Assembly: GCA_002422425.1 (NCBI GenBank)
Contig: DIVG01000039.1
Coordinates: 1-57,497 of the forward strand
DNA from: Akkermansiaceae bacterium UBA6138
GTDB taxonomy: Bacteria; Verrucomicrobiota; Verrucomicrobiia; Verrucomicrobiales; DEV007
Direction: 5' to 3'
Length of the DNA: 57,497 nucleotides
A model generated the notes under the pieces. The model made no database searches. It saw only the letters and a program-made list of their open reading frames with translations, and was not told the DNA's origin. Every line of letters starts with the position of its first letter. Within the stretch, counting starts at the first letter, position 1. Position numbers and translations under genes: made by a program. Of the stretch, positions 1 through 7,884 are shown piece after piece.

Positions 1-1
1 A

Positions 2-763
2 GCCCCGCCGAAGAAAGCGGCCCCGCCGAAGAAGGCAGCTCCGGCGAAGGCTCCCGCATCGGGAAAGTCCGCCGCCAAATCGACCGCGACGAGGACTGTT
101 GCCCCACCCGAAAAGTCAGCCGTCGAAAAAGAGTCTTCAACGGGTAAAAAAGAACCCGTCAAAAGTTCCAAAACCGCACCGAAACCGGTCACCCCAGTCA
201 AACCTCCTTTGAAAAAACGTATTGTTGTCAAACGCCGCCCGGTCTTTTCGCACCTGGCTCCTCCCTCGCCTCTCAACCATTCCAGCCAAAGCAAAGAAAG
301 CCCCAAGAAGCTCTCCACCGCCTTCCTCAAGACTCAACGCCAGAAGCTTCTCGACCTCCGCGACTCTCTCCTCGACCAGATGTCGGGGGTGGCGCGCGAC
401 TCCCTCGGCGGCGGCGACGGAGGCGATTCTTCCGCCTTCGGTATGCACCAGGCTGACGCGGGAAGCGATTCCTATGATCGCGACTTCGCTCTCAGCATTC
501 TCTCCCAGGAGCAAAATGCCCTTTACGAGATCGACGAGGCCCTGCTCCGCATCGATGCCGGTGAATATGGAATCTGCCAGGGATCCGGCGATGCCATCCC
601 GATCGCCCGTCTCGAAGCCATGCCTTTCGCCCGCTGTACTGTCGAGTATCAGGAGAAGCTGGACCTCGAACAGGCCTCCGGAAACTTCCGCGCGCCTGTC
701 ACGTCACTCTTCGGGCTGGAGGAAAAAGAGGTCTCCAAGCCCTCCGACGACGAAGAGGATTAA
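2..763 (+). CDS. TraR/DksA-family protein with degenerate zinc finger (5' partial)
   Basis: The frame is open from the first bases of the window, so the start lies upstream; a TTG at 209 is in frame but is unlikely to be the start. The visible N-terminus is a low-complexity Lys/Ala/Pro tail with PPKKAAP-type repeats, probably disordered and nucleic-acid binding. The C-terminal half is DksA-like: a helical coiled-coil region (LLDLRDSLLDQM onward), then the acidic DAGSDSYDRDFAL segment, then the finger region. A DksA finger has four cysteines in two CxxC pairs; here only ICQGSG and ARCTVEY remain, so two of four ligands are missing and zinc binding is doubtful. DksA proteins bind the RNA polymerase secondary channel. 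The family call is secure; its regulatory role here is inferred. L33 and S18 genes follow on the same strand. Confidence 0.85.
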   Translation, partial: APPKKAAPPKKAAPAKAPASGKSAAKSTATRTVAPPEKSAVEKESSTGKKEPVKSSKTAPKPVTPVKPPLKKRIVVKRRPVFSHLAPPSPLNHSSQSKESPKKLSTAFLKTQRQKLLDLRDSLLDQMSGVARDSLGGGDGGDSSAFGMHQADAGSDSYDRDFALSILSQEQNALYEIDEALLRIDAGEYGICQGSGDAIPIARLEAMPFARCTVEYQEKLDLEQASGNFRAPVTSLFGLEEKEVSKPSDDEED

Positions 764-839
764 AATTATCGGTTGTGATTCCCGAAATCTGATTTAGGAT
801 CCCCGTCCTCGCGAAACATCCTTTTAAAAATTTATTCCC

Positions 840-1013
840 ATGCCCAGAGAAGTTATCGTTCTTGAATGCACCGAGGCCAAGGCAGAAGGCGGACGTCCGT
901 CGATCTACGTGACCACGCGCAACAAAAAGAGCCTTCGCACCCCGGGGCGTCTTGAGAAGGTTAAGTTCAACCCCTACCTCAAGCGCCGCACCCTTCACCG
1001 TGAGAAGCGCTAG
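840..1013 (+). CDS. rpmG: Large-subunit ribosomal protein bL33
   Basis: A 57-residue basic protein starting MPREVIVLECTEAK and ending KRRTLHREKR. The middle carries the L33 signatures YVTTRNKKS and LEKVKFNPYLKRR, and the length fits the 50-60 residues usual for the family. It is part of the large ribosomal subunit near the E site. Only one cysteine is present, so this is the zinc-independent (C-minus) form. It begins 76 bases after the DksA-like stop; a possible promoter (TTGTGA at 773, TAGGAT at 795, 16-base spacer) lies in that gap but is weak. rpsR follows 38 bases later, suggesting cotranscription. Confidence 0.95.
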   Translation: MPREVIVLECTEAKAEGGRPSIYVTTRNKKSLRTPGRLEKVKFNPYLKRRTLHREKR

Positions 1014-1051
1014 TCCGCAGGAAACTCTGAGCCAACCTTTTATTTAGTGCT

Positions 1052-1288
1052 ATGGGCCCCAAAACTGAACAGAGAGCGATCAATCTCCGCCGCGCCAACC
1101 GGCGCATGCCTCGTCGTCGTTTCGACATCCCGCCGGAGAAAGTCAATTACCTGAACCCCGAGTTCCTTCGAAATTTTACGACTGATTCAGGAAAGATTTA
1201 TGCCCGACGCACCACCGGCGTCTCGGCCAAGTTACACCGCCGTATTACCCGTGAGATCAAGCGCGCCCGTGCTCTGAACCTCATGTGA
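1052..1288 (+). CDS. rpsR: Small-subunit ribosomal protein bS18
   Basis: A 78-residue basic protein. The S18 core is clear: VNYLNPEFLRNF, then SGKIYARRTTGVSAKLHRR and the C-terminal IKRARALNLM, matching the family pattern of a GKI-x-RR-x-TG-x-SAK block followed by IKRAR. S18 binds S6 on the platform of the 30S subunit. No cysteine is present, so it is the zinc-free type. Its neighbours are unusual: S18 genes often sit next to rpsF or ssb, whereas here it follows rpmG and a DksA-like gene and is closed by a strong terminator. Confidence 0.95.
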   Translation: MGPKTEQRAINLRRANRRMPRRRFDIPPEKVNYLNPEFLRNFTTDSGKIYARRTTGVSAKLHRRITREIKRARALNLM

Positions 1289-1312
1289 GAGAGGCTGTCG
1301 CGATTTTTTATT

Positions 1313-1346
1313 AAACGGGGTTAGGTCCATGGCCTAACCCCGTTTT
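1313..1346 (+). terminator. Rho-independent terminator after rpsR
   Basis: A perfect 13-bp stem, AAACGGGGTTAGG (1313-1325) with CCTAACCCCGTTT (1333-1345), around a 7-base loop and followed by TTTTCTTT. It lies 24 bases after the rpsR stop and ends the ribosomal-protein transcript. The A-rich start of the left arm could also let it act weakly on the opposite strand, where the methyltransferase gene ends at 1430. Confidence 0.9.
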
Positions 1347-1429
1347 CTTTGGTCAAGTTGCTCGAATCGACGCAGCCCGTCGGACCCCCCGCCTCGACGA
1401 GCCAAAGGTAAGGCCATTCTGGCGGTTTA

Positions 1430-2167
1430 TCACGAGTTCCGAAGCCAGAGACTTGTCTGTGAAGTACTAAGCTGCAACTTGCGCTGATGCTCGCGGATCA
1501 CGAATGGAACTTCCCTCACCGAAACGAGGGTGAACGAGCCGCTGAGCGCGGCGGCAAGATAGTCCAACGTCTTTCCATCCGGCTGATTTTCCATGGGGGT
1601 ATACTCCGGCATCCAGGTAGCCGGGGTGGCCATGACGAGCTTCCCCCCGGGCCGTACGAGGTCCGGGAGTCGATCAGTGAACCGCCGGGGTTCGGGAAGG
1701 CGGCAGAGGAGGTTTGCGGCGTGAACAAGATCGAATCTCCCCAGCGCCTTACTCAGCGCCATCGCATCGCCGACCTCAAAGCGGACCCGATCAGGATGGA
1801 TTCCAGCCGGTGCGCGAACAGTCAGCGGCTCCGGACGATGCATTTCTCCGTATCTTGAGTAGGTGACTTGCTCCCCCCGCCTCACCTCCTCGGCGACTTC
1901 AATGAAACGGGAGGAAAAATCGACTCCTACCACTTCGCCGGCGACACGGGAAAGTTCGAGCGATGAACGACCCACTGCACAGCCCACATCCAACGCCCGG
2001 CCTATCTGCCCGGACAACTCCGCCGCCTCCACGGTTGCCACCGGGAACTCAAGGCACCGCGGCGGCAACCCGCCCGGATCGAATCCCACGCCGTCAAGAA
2101 TCTCTTCAGGGGACCCGTAATGAAACAGCAGATACCAGTCCCGCAGAATGTCGCTCTCGTAACTCAT
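1430..2167 (-). CDS. Putative 4-mercaptohistidine N1-methyltransferase (ovothiol type)
   Basis: A 245-residue class I SAM-dependent methyltransferase. The N-terminus YESDILRDWYLLFHYGSPEE and the SAM-binding block ALDVGCAVGRSSLELSR match the stand-alone family that resembles the C-terminal methyltransferase domain of OvoA and is named putative 4-mercaptohistidine N1-methyltransferase. An acidic residue after strand 2 (VVGVDFSSRFI) and LVRPGGKLVMATP follow in the usual order. The predicted reaction is N1-methylation of 4-mercaptohistidine to ovothiol A; no sulfoxide synthase is in this window, so the substrate is inferred. It lies 37 bases downstream of apt on the same strand and probably shares its transcript. 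Overall confidence is high for the methyltransferase fold and moderate for the substrate. Confidence 0.8.
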   Translation of the reverse strand: MSYESDILRDWYLLFHYGSPEEILDGVGFDPGGLPPRCLEFPVATVEAAELSGQIGRALDVGCAVGRSSLELSRVAGEVVGVDFSSRFIEVAEEVRRGEQVTYSRYGEMHRPEPLTVRAPAGIHPDRVRFEVGDAMALSKALGRFDLVHAANLLCRLPEPRRFTDRLPDLVRPGGKLVMATPATWMPEYTPMENQPDGKTLDYLAAALSGSFTLVSVREVPFVIREHQRKLQLSTSQTSLWLRNS

Positions 2168-2204
2168 GATTTTTTCGGGGCAGCCCCCTGGAGCTCTAGA
2201 CCTA

Positions 2205-2738
2205 TCAATACGTCAGGAGTGCCTCCGTGCGAACACTCGCATCGAGATTCTTTCGTCCTTCAAGAAAAGCGAGCTCGATCAAAAAAAGCAGGCAGACAAC
2301 TTGACCCCCGAGATCGTGGATGAGCTTCAGCGCCGCCCCGGCCGTACCGCCTGTCGCAAGGAGGTCGTCAATGAGGACAACCCGCTCGCCCGTCAGGACC
2401 GCGTCTTTATGAATCTCCACATGGGCCTCGCCGTATTCCAGCGCATAGGCGGCACCGTTCGTTTCCCAGGGCAGCTTGCCTTTTTTCCGCACCGGGACGA
2501 ACCCGACCCCGAGACGGTCCGCCATCGCCGCGCCGAAGATAAATCCCCGTGCGTCGATCCCGACGATCTTATCCGGCCGCTCGGGACCCACTGCAGCGAT
2601 GAATTCGTCGATCGTATGGCGGAACAAATTCCCGTCACCGAGAATAGGAGTGATGTCCTTGAAAACAATGCCCGGCTTCGGGAAATCATGCACGTCACGG
2701 ATCGCGGCCTTCAGTCGGGAGAGATGTTCCTGATTCAC
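2205..2738 (-). CDS. apt: Adenine phosphoribosyltransferase
   Basis: A 177-residue type I phosphoribosyltransferase, the normal length for Apt. It converts adenine and PRPP to AMP in purine salvage. Diagnostic segments are DFPKPGIVFKDITPIL, the IVGIDARGFIFGAA loop, VPVRKKGKLPWET, and the PRPP-binding motif VVLIDDLLATGGTAGAA. Cytosolic. It is the first gene of a two-gene minus-strand unit with the methyltransferase and is divergent from the SDR gene at 2844, so its promoter should lie in 2739-2843. Confidence 0.96.
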   Translation of the reverse strand: MNQEHLSRLKAAIRDVHDFPKPGIVFKDITPILGDGNLFRHTIDEFIAAVGPERPDKIVGIDARGFIFGAAMADRLGVGFVPVRKKGKLPWETNGAAYALEYGEAHVEIHKDAVLTGERVVLIDDLLATGGTAGAALKLIHDLGGQVVCLLFLIELAFLEGRKNLDASVRTEALLTY

Positions 2739-2843
2739 AGGAGCACGTGCAACAGTTTCCTCTTCCGGTCAAGGCGGGATGACGGATCCTGACGCAATTC
2801 AGCCCTTCCGTCCCTCCCCGCTCTGCGCTACACTGCGCCCTCC

Positions 2844-3626
2844 ATGAAACTGAAGGAAAAAATCGCTATCGTCACCGGCGGAGCCCGTGGCATCGGACTG
2901 GGCTGCGCCCTCGAACTTGCCAGAGAAGGGGCCGCCATCACCCTCGTCGACCGTCCCGGGAGCGAGGAGCTCGCCGCTGCCGCCGAGACAATCCACGCCT
3001 CCGGGGTCGACTGCCTTGCGATCGAGGCCGACACTTTTTCCCGCGAGGGTTGCGAAAAGGCAGTCAACGAAACGATCGCCCGCTTCGGCACGATCGACAT
3101 CCTCGTCGGCGTCCCGGCCTACAATCGCCGCGCCAGTTTCCTCGAATACGACGCGGCGGATTTCGAGGGCATCCTGAAGTCGGCTCTTCTCGGCAGCTTT
3201 CACATGGGCCAGCTCGTCGCGCGGCACTTCGTGGAGAAGGGCAAGCCCGGAAAAATCACCTTCATTTCAAGCGTCCTCGCCCGCATCCCGAACGCCCGCT
3301 GCCTCGCTTACAGCGCCGCGAAGGCCGGCCTCAATTCGATGATGCAGACCATGGCAGTCGAACTTTTCGAGCATCATATCAATGTCAATGTGATCGAACC
3401 CGGCTGGATCGATACTCCCGGCGAACGCCACCACTACAACGAGGAGACGATGGCATCCGAGGCACGCAAGCTCCCCTGGGGACGTCTCGGCACGCCCGAA
3501 GACATCGGCAAGGCGGCAGTCTATCTTTCCTCGGCCGACTCGGACTACGTCACGGGCACTCTCCTGCCCGTCGATGGCGGTTATCGCCTCAAGCACTGCC
3601 GCAATATTCCCGAAGAATCAACCTGA
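2844..3626 (+). CDS. SDR-family NAD(P)-dependent oxidoreductase
   Basis: A 260-residue classical short-chain dehydrogenase/reductase. It has the N-terminal cofactor motif TGGARGIGLG (residues 11-20), a catalytic Ser at about 142, and the catalytic Y156-x3-K160 in YSAAK, with the C-terminal VDGGY typical of the family. An Asp at the end of strand 2 (LVDRPG) suggests NAD preference. The usual NNAG structural motif is replaced by a VPAYN segment. The substrate cannot be assigned. It starts 105 bases from divergent apt and is followed after 57 bases by fxsA. Confidence 0.85.
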   Translation: MKLKEKIAIVTGGARGIGLGCALELAREGAAITLVDRPGSEELAAAAETIHASGVDCLAIEADTFSREGCEKAVNETIARFGTIDILVGVPAYNRRASFLEYDAADFEGILKSALLGSFHMGQLVARHFVEKGKPGKITFISSVLARIPNARCLAYSAAKAGLNSMMQTMAVELFEHHINVNVIEPGWIDTPGERHHYNEETMASEARKLPWGRLGTPEDIGKAAVYLSSADSDYVTGTLLPVDGGYRLKHCRNIPEEST

Positions 3627-3683
3627 TCCGCTAAAGTTGAACATCGCGACGCCGCGCGACTCTAAAACGGCAGGATCCTTCCC

Positions 3684-4181
3684 ATGTTACCGCGCCTCTT
3701 TCTTCTCTTCGTCACCGTGCCGGTGCTCGAGCTTTTTATCTTTCTAGTGCTCGGACAGCGCATCGGCATCGGCGCGACCTTTGTTATCATCCTCCTCACC
3801 GGCTTTCTCGGCGCCTACCTCGCGAAGTCCCAGGGGCTCAAAGCGCTCGCCCGCTATCAGGAGTCTCTAGCTCAGGGGCGGCTCCCTCACGAGGCCATCA
3901 TCGACAGTCTCCTCATCCTCATCGCCGGTGCGCTGCTGCTGACTCCGGGTTTTCTCACCGATGCGCTCGGCTTCGCCTTGCTCGCGCCTTCCGTGCGCGA
4001 GGTCATTCGCGGTCGACTGGAAAAGTCGCTCAAGGAAAGAATTACCGTGGCCGGGCAGGGCATGGGGATGCCCGTGCGAAAAGGTGGAAGCGCCAGCTCC
4101 AACGCCGGAGCCCGCGTTATTACCGTGGAGGCCGAAGTCGTCGAGACCTCCGCGGACCGATCGCGGGACGACCAGCCCTGA
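3684..4181 (+). CDS. FxsA-family membrane protein
   Basis: A 165-residue inner-membrane protein of the FxsA family, named for the E. coli protein that relieves F-plasmid exclusion of phage T7. It has an N-terminal helix (LFLLFVTVPVLELFIFLVLG), a second (GIGATFVIILLTGFLGAYLA), and a third around LLILIAGALLLTPGFLTDALG, which includes the diagnostic PGFLTD-G motif. The last 50 residues are a charged cytoplasmic tail. Physiological function in this lineage is unknown. It converges on ilvC with a shared bidirectional terminator. Confidence 0.88.
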   Translation: MLPRLFLLFVTVPVLELFIFLVLGQRIGIGATFVIILLTGFLGAYLAKSQGLKALARYQESLAQGRLPHEAIIDSLLILIAGALLLTPGFLTDALGFALLAPSVREVIRGRLEKSLKERITVAGQGMGMPVRKGGSASSNAGARVITVEAEVVETSADRSRDDQP

Positions 4182-4191
4182 TGGGACACAA

Positions 4192-4221
4192 AAAAGCCGG
4201 AGCGTTTCCACTCCGGCTTTT
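4192..4221. terminator. Bidirectional terminator between fxsA and ilvC
   Basis: A perfect 10-bp stem, AAAAGCCGGAG (4192-4202) with CTCCGGCTTTT (4211-4221), with an 8-base loop. A-run and T-run flank the stem, so it can work in both directions, as expected between convergent genes ending at 4181 and 4251. Confidence 0.9.
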
Positions 4222-4250
4222 CAAAATAGCTCCCACTGAGGGAGAGCTGA

Positions 4251-5279
4251 TCAATTATAGGAAGCCTGGCTCCCTTTGATGTCGCGCTTCTTCAGCCAGG
4301 GCATGAGACCGCGGAGACGTGCCCCCACTTTCTCGATAGGATGCTGCTGGCCTTCCTTGCGGAGGGCGTTGAAGTTTTTGCCACCGCTCTCGGCTTCCTC
4401 GATCCATCCCTTGGCGAACTTGCCACTCTGAATGTTCTTGAGAGCCTTCTGCATGCGCTTCTTAACGGACGCGTCGATAATGGTCGGGCCGGTCGTGAGG
4501 TCGCCGAATTCGGCCGTCTCGGAGATCGAGAAACGCATCCCGGAGATACCGGACTCGTTGATGAGGTCAACCGTGAGCTTGAGCTCGTGGAGACATTCGA
4601 AGTAGGCCATCTCGGGCTGGTAGCCGGCCTCGACGAGGACTTCGTAGGCGGCCGTAACGAGCTGGCTGACGCCACCGCAAAGAACGGTCTGCTCGCCGAA
4701 AAGGTCGGTCTCGGTCTCTTCTTTGAAAGTGGTCTCGAAGACACCGGCGCGGGTGCCGCCAACGCCCTTGGCCCAGGCCAGAGCGATTTTCTTCGCGTCT
4801 TTGCCGGGGTTCTGGTGCACGGCGATGAGAGCCGGCACGCCTTTGCCTTCAACGAACTGACGGCGCACGATGTGGCCGGGGCCCTTGGGGGCGACCATGA
4901 TCACGTTGACAAAATCCGGAACCTCGATGGTCTTGAAGTGAATCGCGAAACCATGACTGAAAAGAATCGTCTTCCCTTTCGTAAGATGGGGGGCGATGTC
5001 CCTGTTGAAGATACCAGCGATTTTCGTGTCGGGTGTCGCGATGAAAATCACGTCCGCCGCCTTGACCGCATCGGCGGTGTCCATCACTTCGAATCCGTAT
5101 TCCTTTGCAACCTCACGGGACTGGCTCTTGGCGTAAAGGCCGACGATGACCTTGACCCCGCTGTCCTTGAGATTGAGTGCGTGTGCGTGGCCTTGTGAGC
5201 CAAATCCGATCACGGCACAGGTCTTGCCTTTCAGCACCCCCAGGTCCGCGTCCTTATCCGTATAGATCTTTGCTGCCAT
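4251..5279 (-). CDS. ilvC: Ketol-acid reductoisomerase (class I)
   Basis: A 342-residue NADP-dependent enzyme of valine and isoleucine synthesis, converting acetolactate to 2,3-dihydroxyisovalerate. The start MAAKIYTDKDADL is chosen over an in-frame codon 20 codons upstream because AGAGGAT sits just before it and the extra residues do not look coding. The Rossmann motif is VIGFGSQGHAHALNL; the cofactor loop GLYAKSQS has Ser residues that suit NADPH. The catalytic knotted domain carries FKEETETDLFGEQ and FSISETAEFGD. It is the last gene of a minus-strand group after folC and the cysteine desulfurase, with 63 bases to the latter; the other branched-chain genes are not in the window. Confidence 0.97.
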   Translation of the reverse strand: MAAKIYTDKDADLGVLKGKTCAVIGFGSQGHAHALNLKDSGVKVIVGLYAKSQSREVAKEYGFEVMDTADAVKAADVIFIATPDTKIAGIFNRDIAPHLTKGKTILFSHGFAIHFKTIEVPDFVNVIMVAPKGPGHIVRRQFVEGKGVPALIAVHQNPGKDAKKIALAWAKGVGGTRAGVFETTFKEETETDLFGEQTVLCGGVSQLVTAAYEVLVEAGYQPEMAYFECLHELKLTVDLINESGISGMRFSISETAEFGDLTTGPTIIDASVKKRMQKALKNIQSGKFAKGWIEEAESGGKNFNALRKEGQQHPIEKVGARLRGLMPWLKKRDIKGSQASYN

Positions 5280-5342
5280 CTTTTTTATCCTCTGCGTTTT
5301 AGAGGCGCGTAGAATCCGCTCAAACGGCGGGATGGTCAAACG

Positions 5343-6524
5343 TTAATCCTTCCGCGAAGAGTGCCCGACGACACGTCCGCCGCCCGGGGGCATCACGACG
5401 CGGAGTTTTCCGACCGCTTTGATGACCGCCTCGATAGAGGCTTCGATCTCCTCCCGCGTTGTAAATCGCGAAAGGGAAAAGCGCACGCTGCTGCGGGCGC
5501 GAGCGGTGGAGTGACCCATGGCGCGCACGATGCGGCTTGGCTGCACCGCACCCGTGCTGCAGGCGGAACCGGGCGAGCAACAGACTCCCCCTTCGTCAAG
5601 AAGGATCAGCAACCCCTCTCCATCGACCCCGGGGAAATAAAGATTGCTCGTGTTAGGGAGACGATTGACGGGGTCACCGTTGATCACGACTCCAGGAATC
5701 GCTTCGATGACCCCCGCTTCAAAATGATCGCGTAACGCCGCAACGGAGACCACACCGGAGAGGTGCTTTGCGGCCAACTCCGCCGCGACACCGAAGCCGA
5801 CGATGCCGGGGACATTCTCCGTTCCCGAGCGGCGATCCTGCTCCTGCCCGCCGCCGAGGGTCTGCGCTTCAAAGCGGGCGTGGCGGTTCAGGTAGAGCGC
5901 CCCGATGCCTTTCGGCCCATGCAACTTGTGGGCCGAGAGGGACATCGCATGAATCGGCAGGGCAGAGACATCAACCGGAATTTTCCCGACCGCCTGGACT
6001 GCGTCGGTGTGAAAATAAACATCCTGCCCGGCGGCGATGTCGGCAGCTTCGGCGATTGGACTGATTACGCCCGTCTCGTTGTTCGCGAGAATAAGACTGG
6101 CAAGGGCAACTGATCCCCCGGCGAGGGCTGCGCTCCAGGCGTCAAGGTCAAACCGGCCGATCGAGTCAACAGGGCTCAGTCTCAGGTCGTGCCCGGCTGC
6201 CTCGTGATATTTTAAAACCTCCTCCACAGCGCTGTGTTCGACGGTCGAGCTGACGAGGGTGCGGCAATCGGGTCGCAGGGCGAGGGCCGAGCGGATCGCG
6301 GTGTTGTTCGACTCGGTCCCGCCGCTCGTAAAAACGATTTCCCCCGGCTGCGCCCCGATGAGGGCCGCGACCTGCTCCCGGGCAAGATCAACCGCCTTTC
6401 GCGCCTCGCGGGCAAAGCGATAGCCGCCCGAGGGATTGCCGTAGTGATCACCGAGCCACGGCAGCATCGCCTCGAGCACCTCGGGGTCAAGACAGGTCGT
6501 GGCGTTGTTGTCGAGATAGATCAT
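5343..6524 (-). CDS. Cysteine desulfurase (NifS/IscS family)
   Basis: A 393-residue PLP enzyme that moves sulfur from cysteine for Fe-S cluster or tRNA thiolation pathways. The start MIYLDNNATT is canonical. The PLP lysine is K200 in SAHKLHGPKG, and the active-site cysteine is C322 in the SPGSACSTG loop, as in the NifS/IscS class. The neighbours are folC 12 bases upstream and ilvC downstream, not iscU or sufB, so it could serve general sulfur supply. The GGGQEQDRRSGTENV segment is fully conserved. The family call is very secure; NifS versus IscS naming is not resolved. Confidence 0.95.
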   Translation of the reverse strand: MIYLDNNATTCLDPEVLEAMLPWLGDHYGNPSGGYRFAREARKAVDLAREQVAALIGAQPGEIVFTSGGTESNNTAIRSALALRPDCRTLVSSTVEHSAVEEVLKYHEAAGHDLRLSPVDSIGRFDLDAWSAALAGGSVALASLILANNETGVISPIAEAADIAAGQDVYFHTDAVQAVGKIPVDVSALPIHAMSLSAHKLHGPKGIGALYLNRHARFEAQTLGGGQEQDRRSGTENVPGIVGFGVAAELAAKHLSGVVSVAALRDHFEAGVIEAIPGVVINGDPVNRLPNTSNLYFPGVDGEGLLILLDEGGVCCSPGSACSTGAVQPSRIVRAMGHSTARARSSVRFSLSRFTTREEIEASIEAVIKAVGKLRVVMPPGGGRVVGHSSRKD

Positions 6525-6536
6525 GGCGGGCTCTTC

Positions 6537-7763
6537 TCACTGTAGACTCACTTCAAATCGCTCGCCGAGAAAATGCCCGAGGGCCTCGCCCACGAGAAAG
6601 AGCGAGCCGGCCACAAGCGTTTTCCCGTCGCGACGACGCGATGCTTCGACGGCGGCGATGAGATCCGATGACTCATCGGTCGGAATTCCCGCGCCACCGG
6701 ACTCCAGAAACGCGGCCCGCATTTCCGCCACGCTGAGCCGACGTTCGGACTTCACCGGAACGAAAGTGACCGAATCGATTACGGGGAGAAGCGCCCGGAA
6801 AATGCCGGCCACGTCCTTCGTCTTGACCGCCCCGAAGATGAGTCGGGCCTTTTCACCGGGAAAGGCCGCTTCCCAGGTTTGTCTTAACCTTTCCGCCGCA
6901 TCGGGATTGTGCGCGCCGTCGAGAATGAGCCCGTCCCCAATACACTGGAATCGTCCGGGCCAGGAAGTCGCGGCGAGAGATTGCCGGATACCGTCCCGGG
7001 TGAGCCGGTCACCCTCGATCCGACAGACCGCCTCGACCGCGAGGGCGGCATTTTCCCGCTGGTGCGGCCCCTGAAGCCCGAGGTCCCACTCGGGTGGAAG
7101 CGGGTGCACCTCGATGCAGGGAATGCCCAGGGTCAGAGTGCGGCGACCGATCACCTCGCGGGCCTCGGGGTGCAGTTCGGCAATGATCACCGGCACATTC
7201 CGCTTGAGGATGCCCGCCTTCTCGGTCGCCACCTGGCGTATCGTATCCCCGAGCCACTGCTCGTGGTCAAGAGAGATCGACGTGATGACGCATACATCGG
7301 AGAGCAGGGCATTGGTCGCATCGAGCCGCCCGCCCATGCCGGTCTCGAGAACAATGGCTTCGCAGTCCTGATCGCAGAACCAGCGCATCGCAAGCCCGAG
7401 ACTGATCTCAAAAAAGGTGGGGTGATGCTCCCAGTCGATCACGAGACCGCGAATCCTGGTGAGGAGTTCGGCAACCGCCTCTGCGGGAATAAGTTCACCG
7501 CTCACCCGGACCCGCTCGCGATAGGTCATGAGGTGAGGCGAGGTGAAAAGCCCGCTGCGAAGGCCGGCGTCGCGGAGGATACGCTCGGAAAACGCACAGA
7601 CCGATCCCTTGCCGTTCGTCCCCGCGACATGAATGATCTTCCGCCCTTTACGATCGGCAGTGACGCCGAGTTCGTCGAGAAGTCGCGAGATATTTTCCAA
7701 ACCCAGCTTGATGCCGAAAGTCTGGGTCGAGTAGAGCCAATCGAGAGAGTCCTGATAGTTCAA
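6537..7763 (-). CDS. folC: Bifunctional folylpolyglutamate synthase/dihydrofolate synthase
   Basis: A 408-residue Mur-ligase-fold enzyme adding glutamate to dihydropteroate and folates. It has the family start NYQDSLDWLYSTQTFGIKLG, the ATP loop HVAGTNGKGSV, then LFTSPHLMTYRERVRV, LETGMGGRLDATN and ILDGAHNPDAAERLR. Cytosolic. It leads the folC - cysteine desulfurase - ilvC group on the minus strand, divergent from rlmN, with the promoters expected in 7764-7884. Another folate-related gene, folE2, lies 7 kb away. Confidence 0.95.
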   Translation of the reverse strand: MNYQDSLDWLYSTQTFGIKLGLENISRLLDELGVTADRKGRKIIHVAGTNGKGSVCAFSERILRDAGLRSGLFTSPHLMTYRERVRVSGELIPAEAVAELLTRIRGLVIDWEHHPTFFEISLGLAMRWFCDQDCEAIVLETGMGGRLDATNALLSDVCVITSISLDHEQWLGDTIRQVATEKAGILKRNVPVIIAELHPEAREVIGRRTLTLGIPCIEVHPLPPEWDLGLQGPHQRENAALAVEAVCRIEGDRLTRDGIRQSLAATSWPGRFQCIGDGLILDGAHNPDAAERLRQTWEAAFPGEKARLIFGAVKTKDVAGIFRALLPVIDSVTFVPVKSERRLSVAEMRAAFLESGGAGIPTDESSDLIAAVEASRRRDGKTLVAGSLFLVGEALGHFLGERFEVSLQ

Positions 7764-7884
7764 AGCGCGTCAAATTACGGACACGACAAAAGCCCTGTCC
7801 ACGGCAATTAGCGCTCACCTCCGACTTCGCTAAAAATCGACCTTACAAGAAGATGAAATCGTGGTTTGTTACAGACTGACACCC

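Noticed and set aside
1..1060. Zur-type operator before rpmG or rpsR
   Set aside because: No AT-rich inverted repeat of the expected form is present upstream of either gene.
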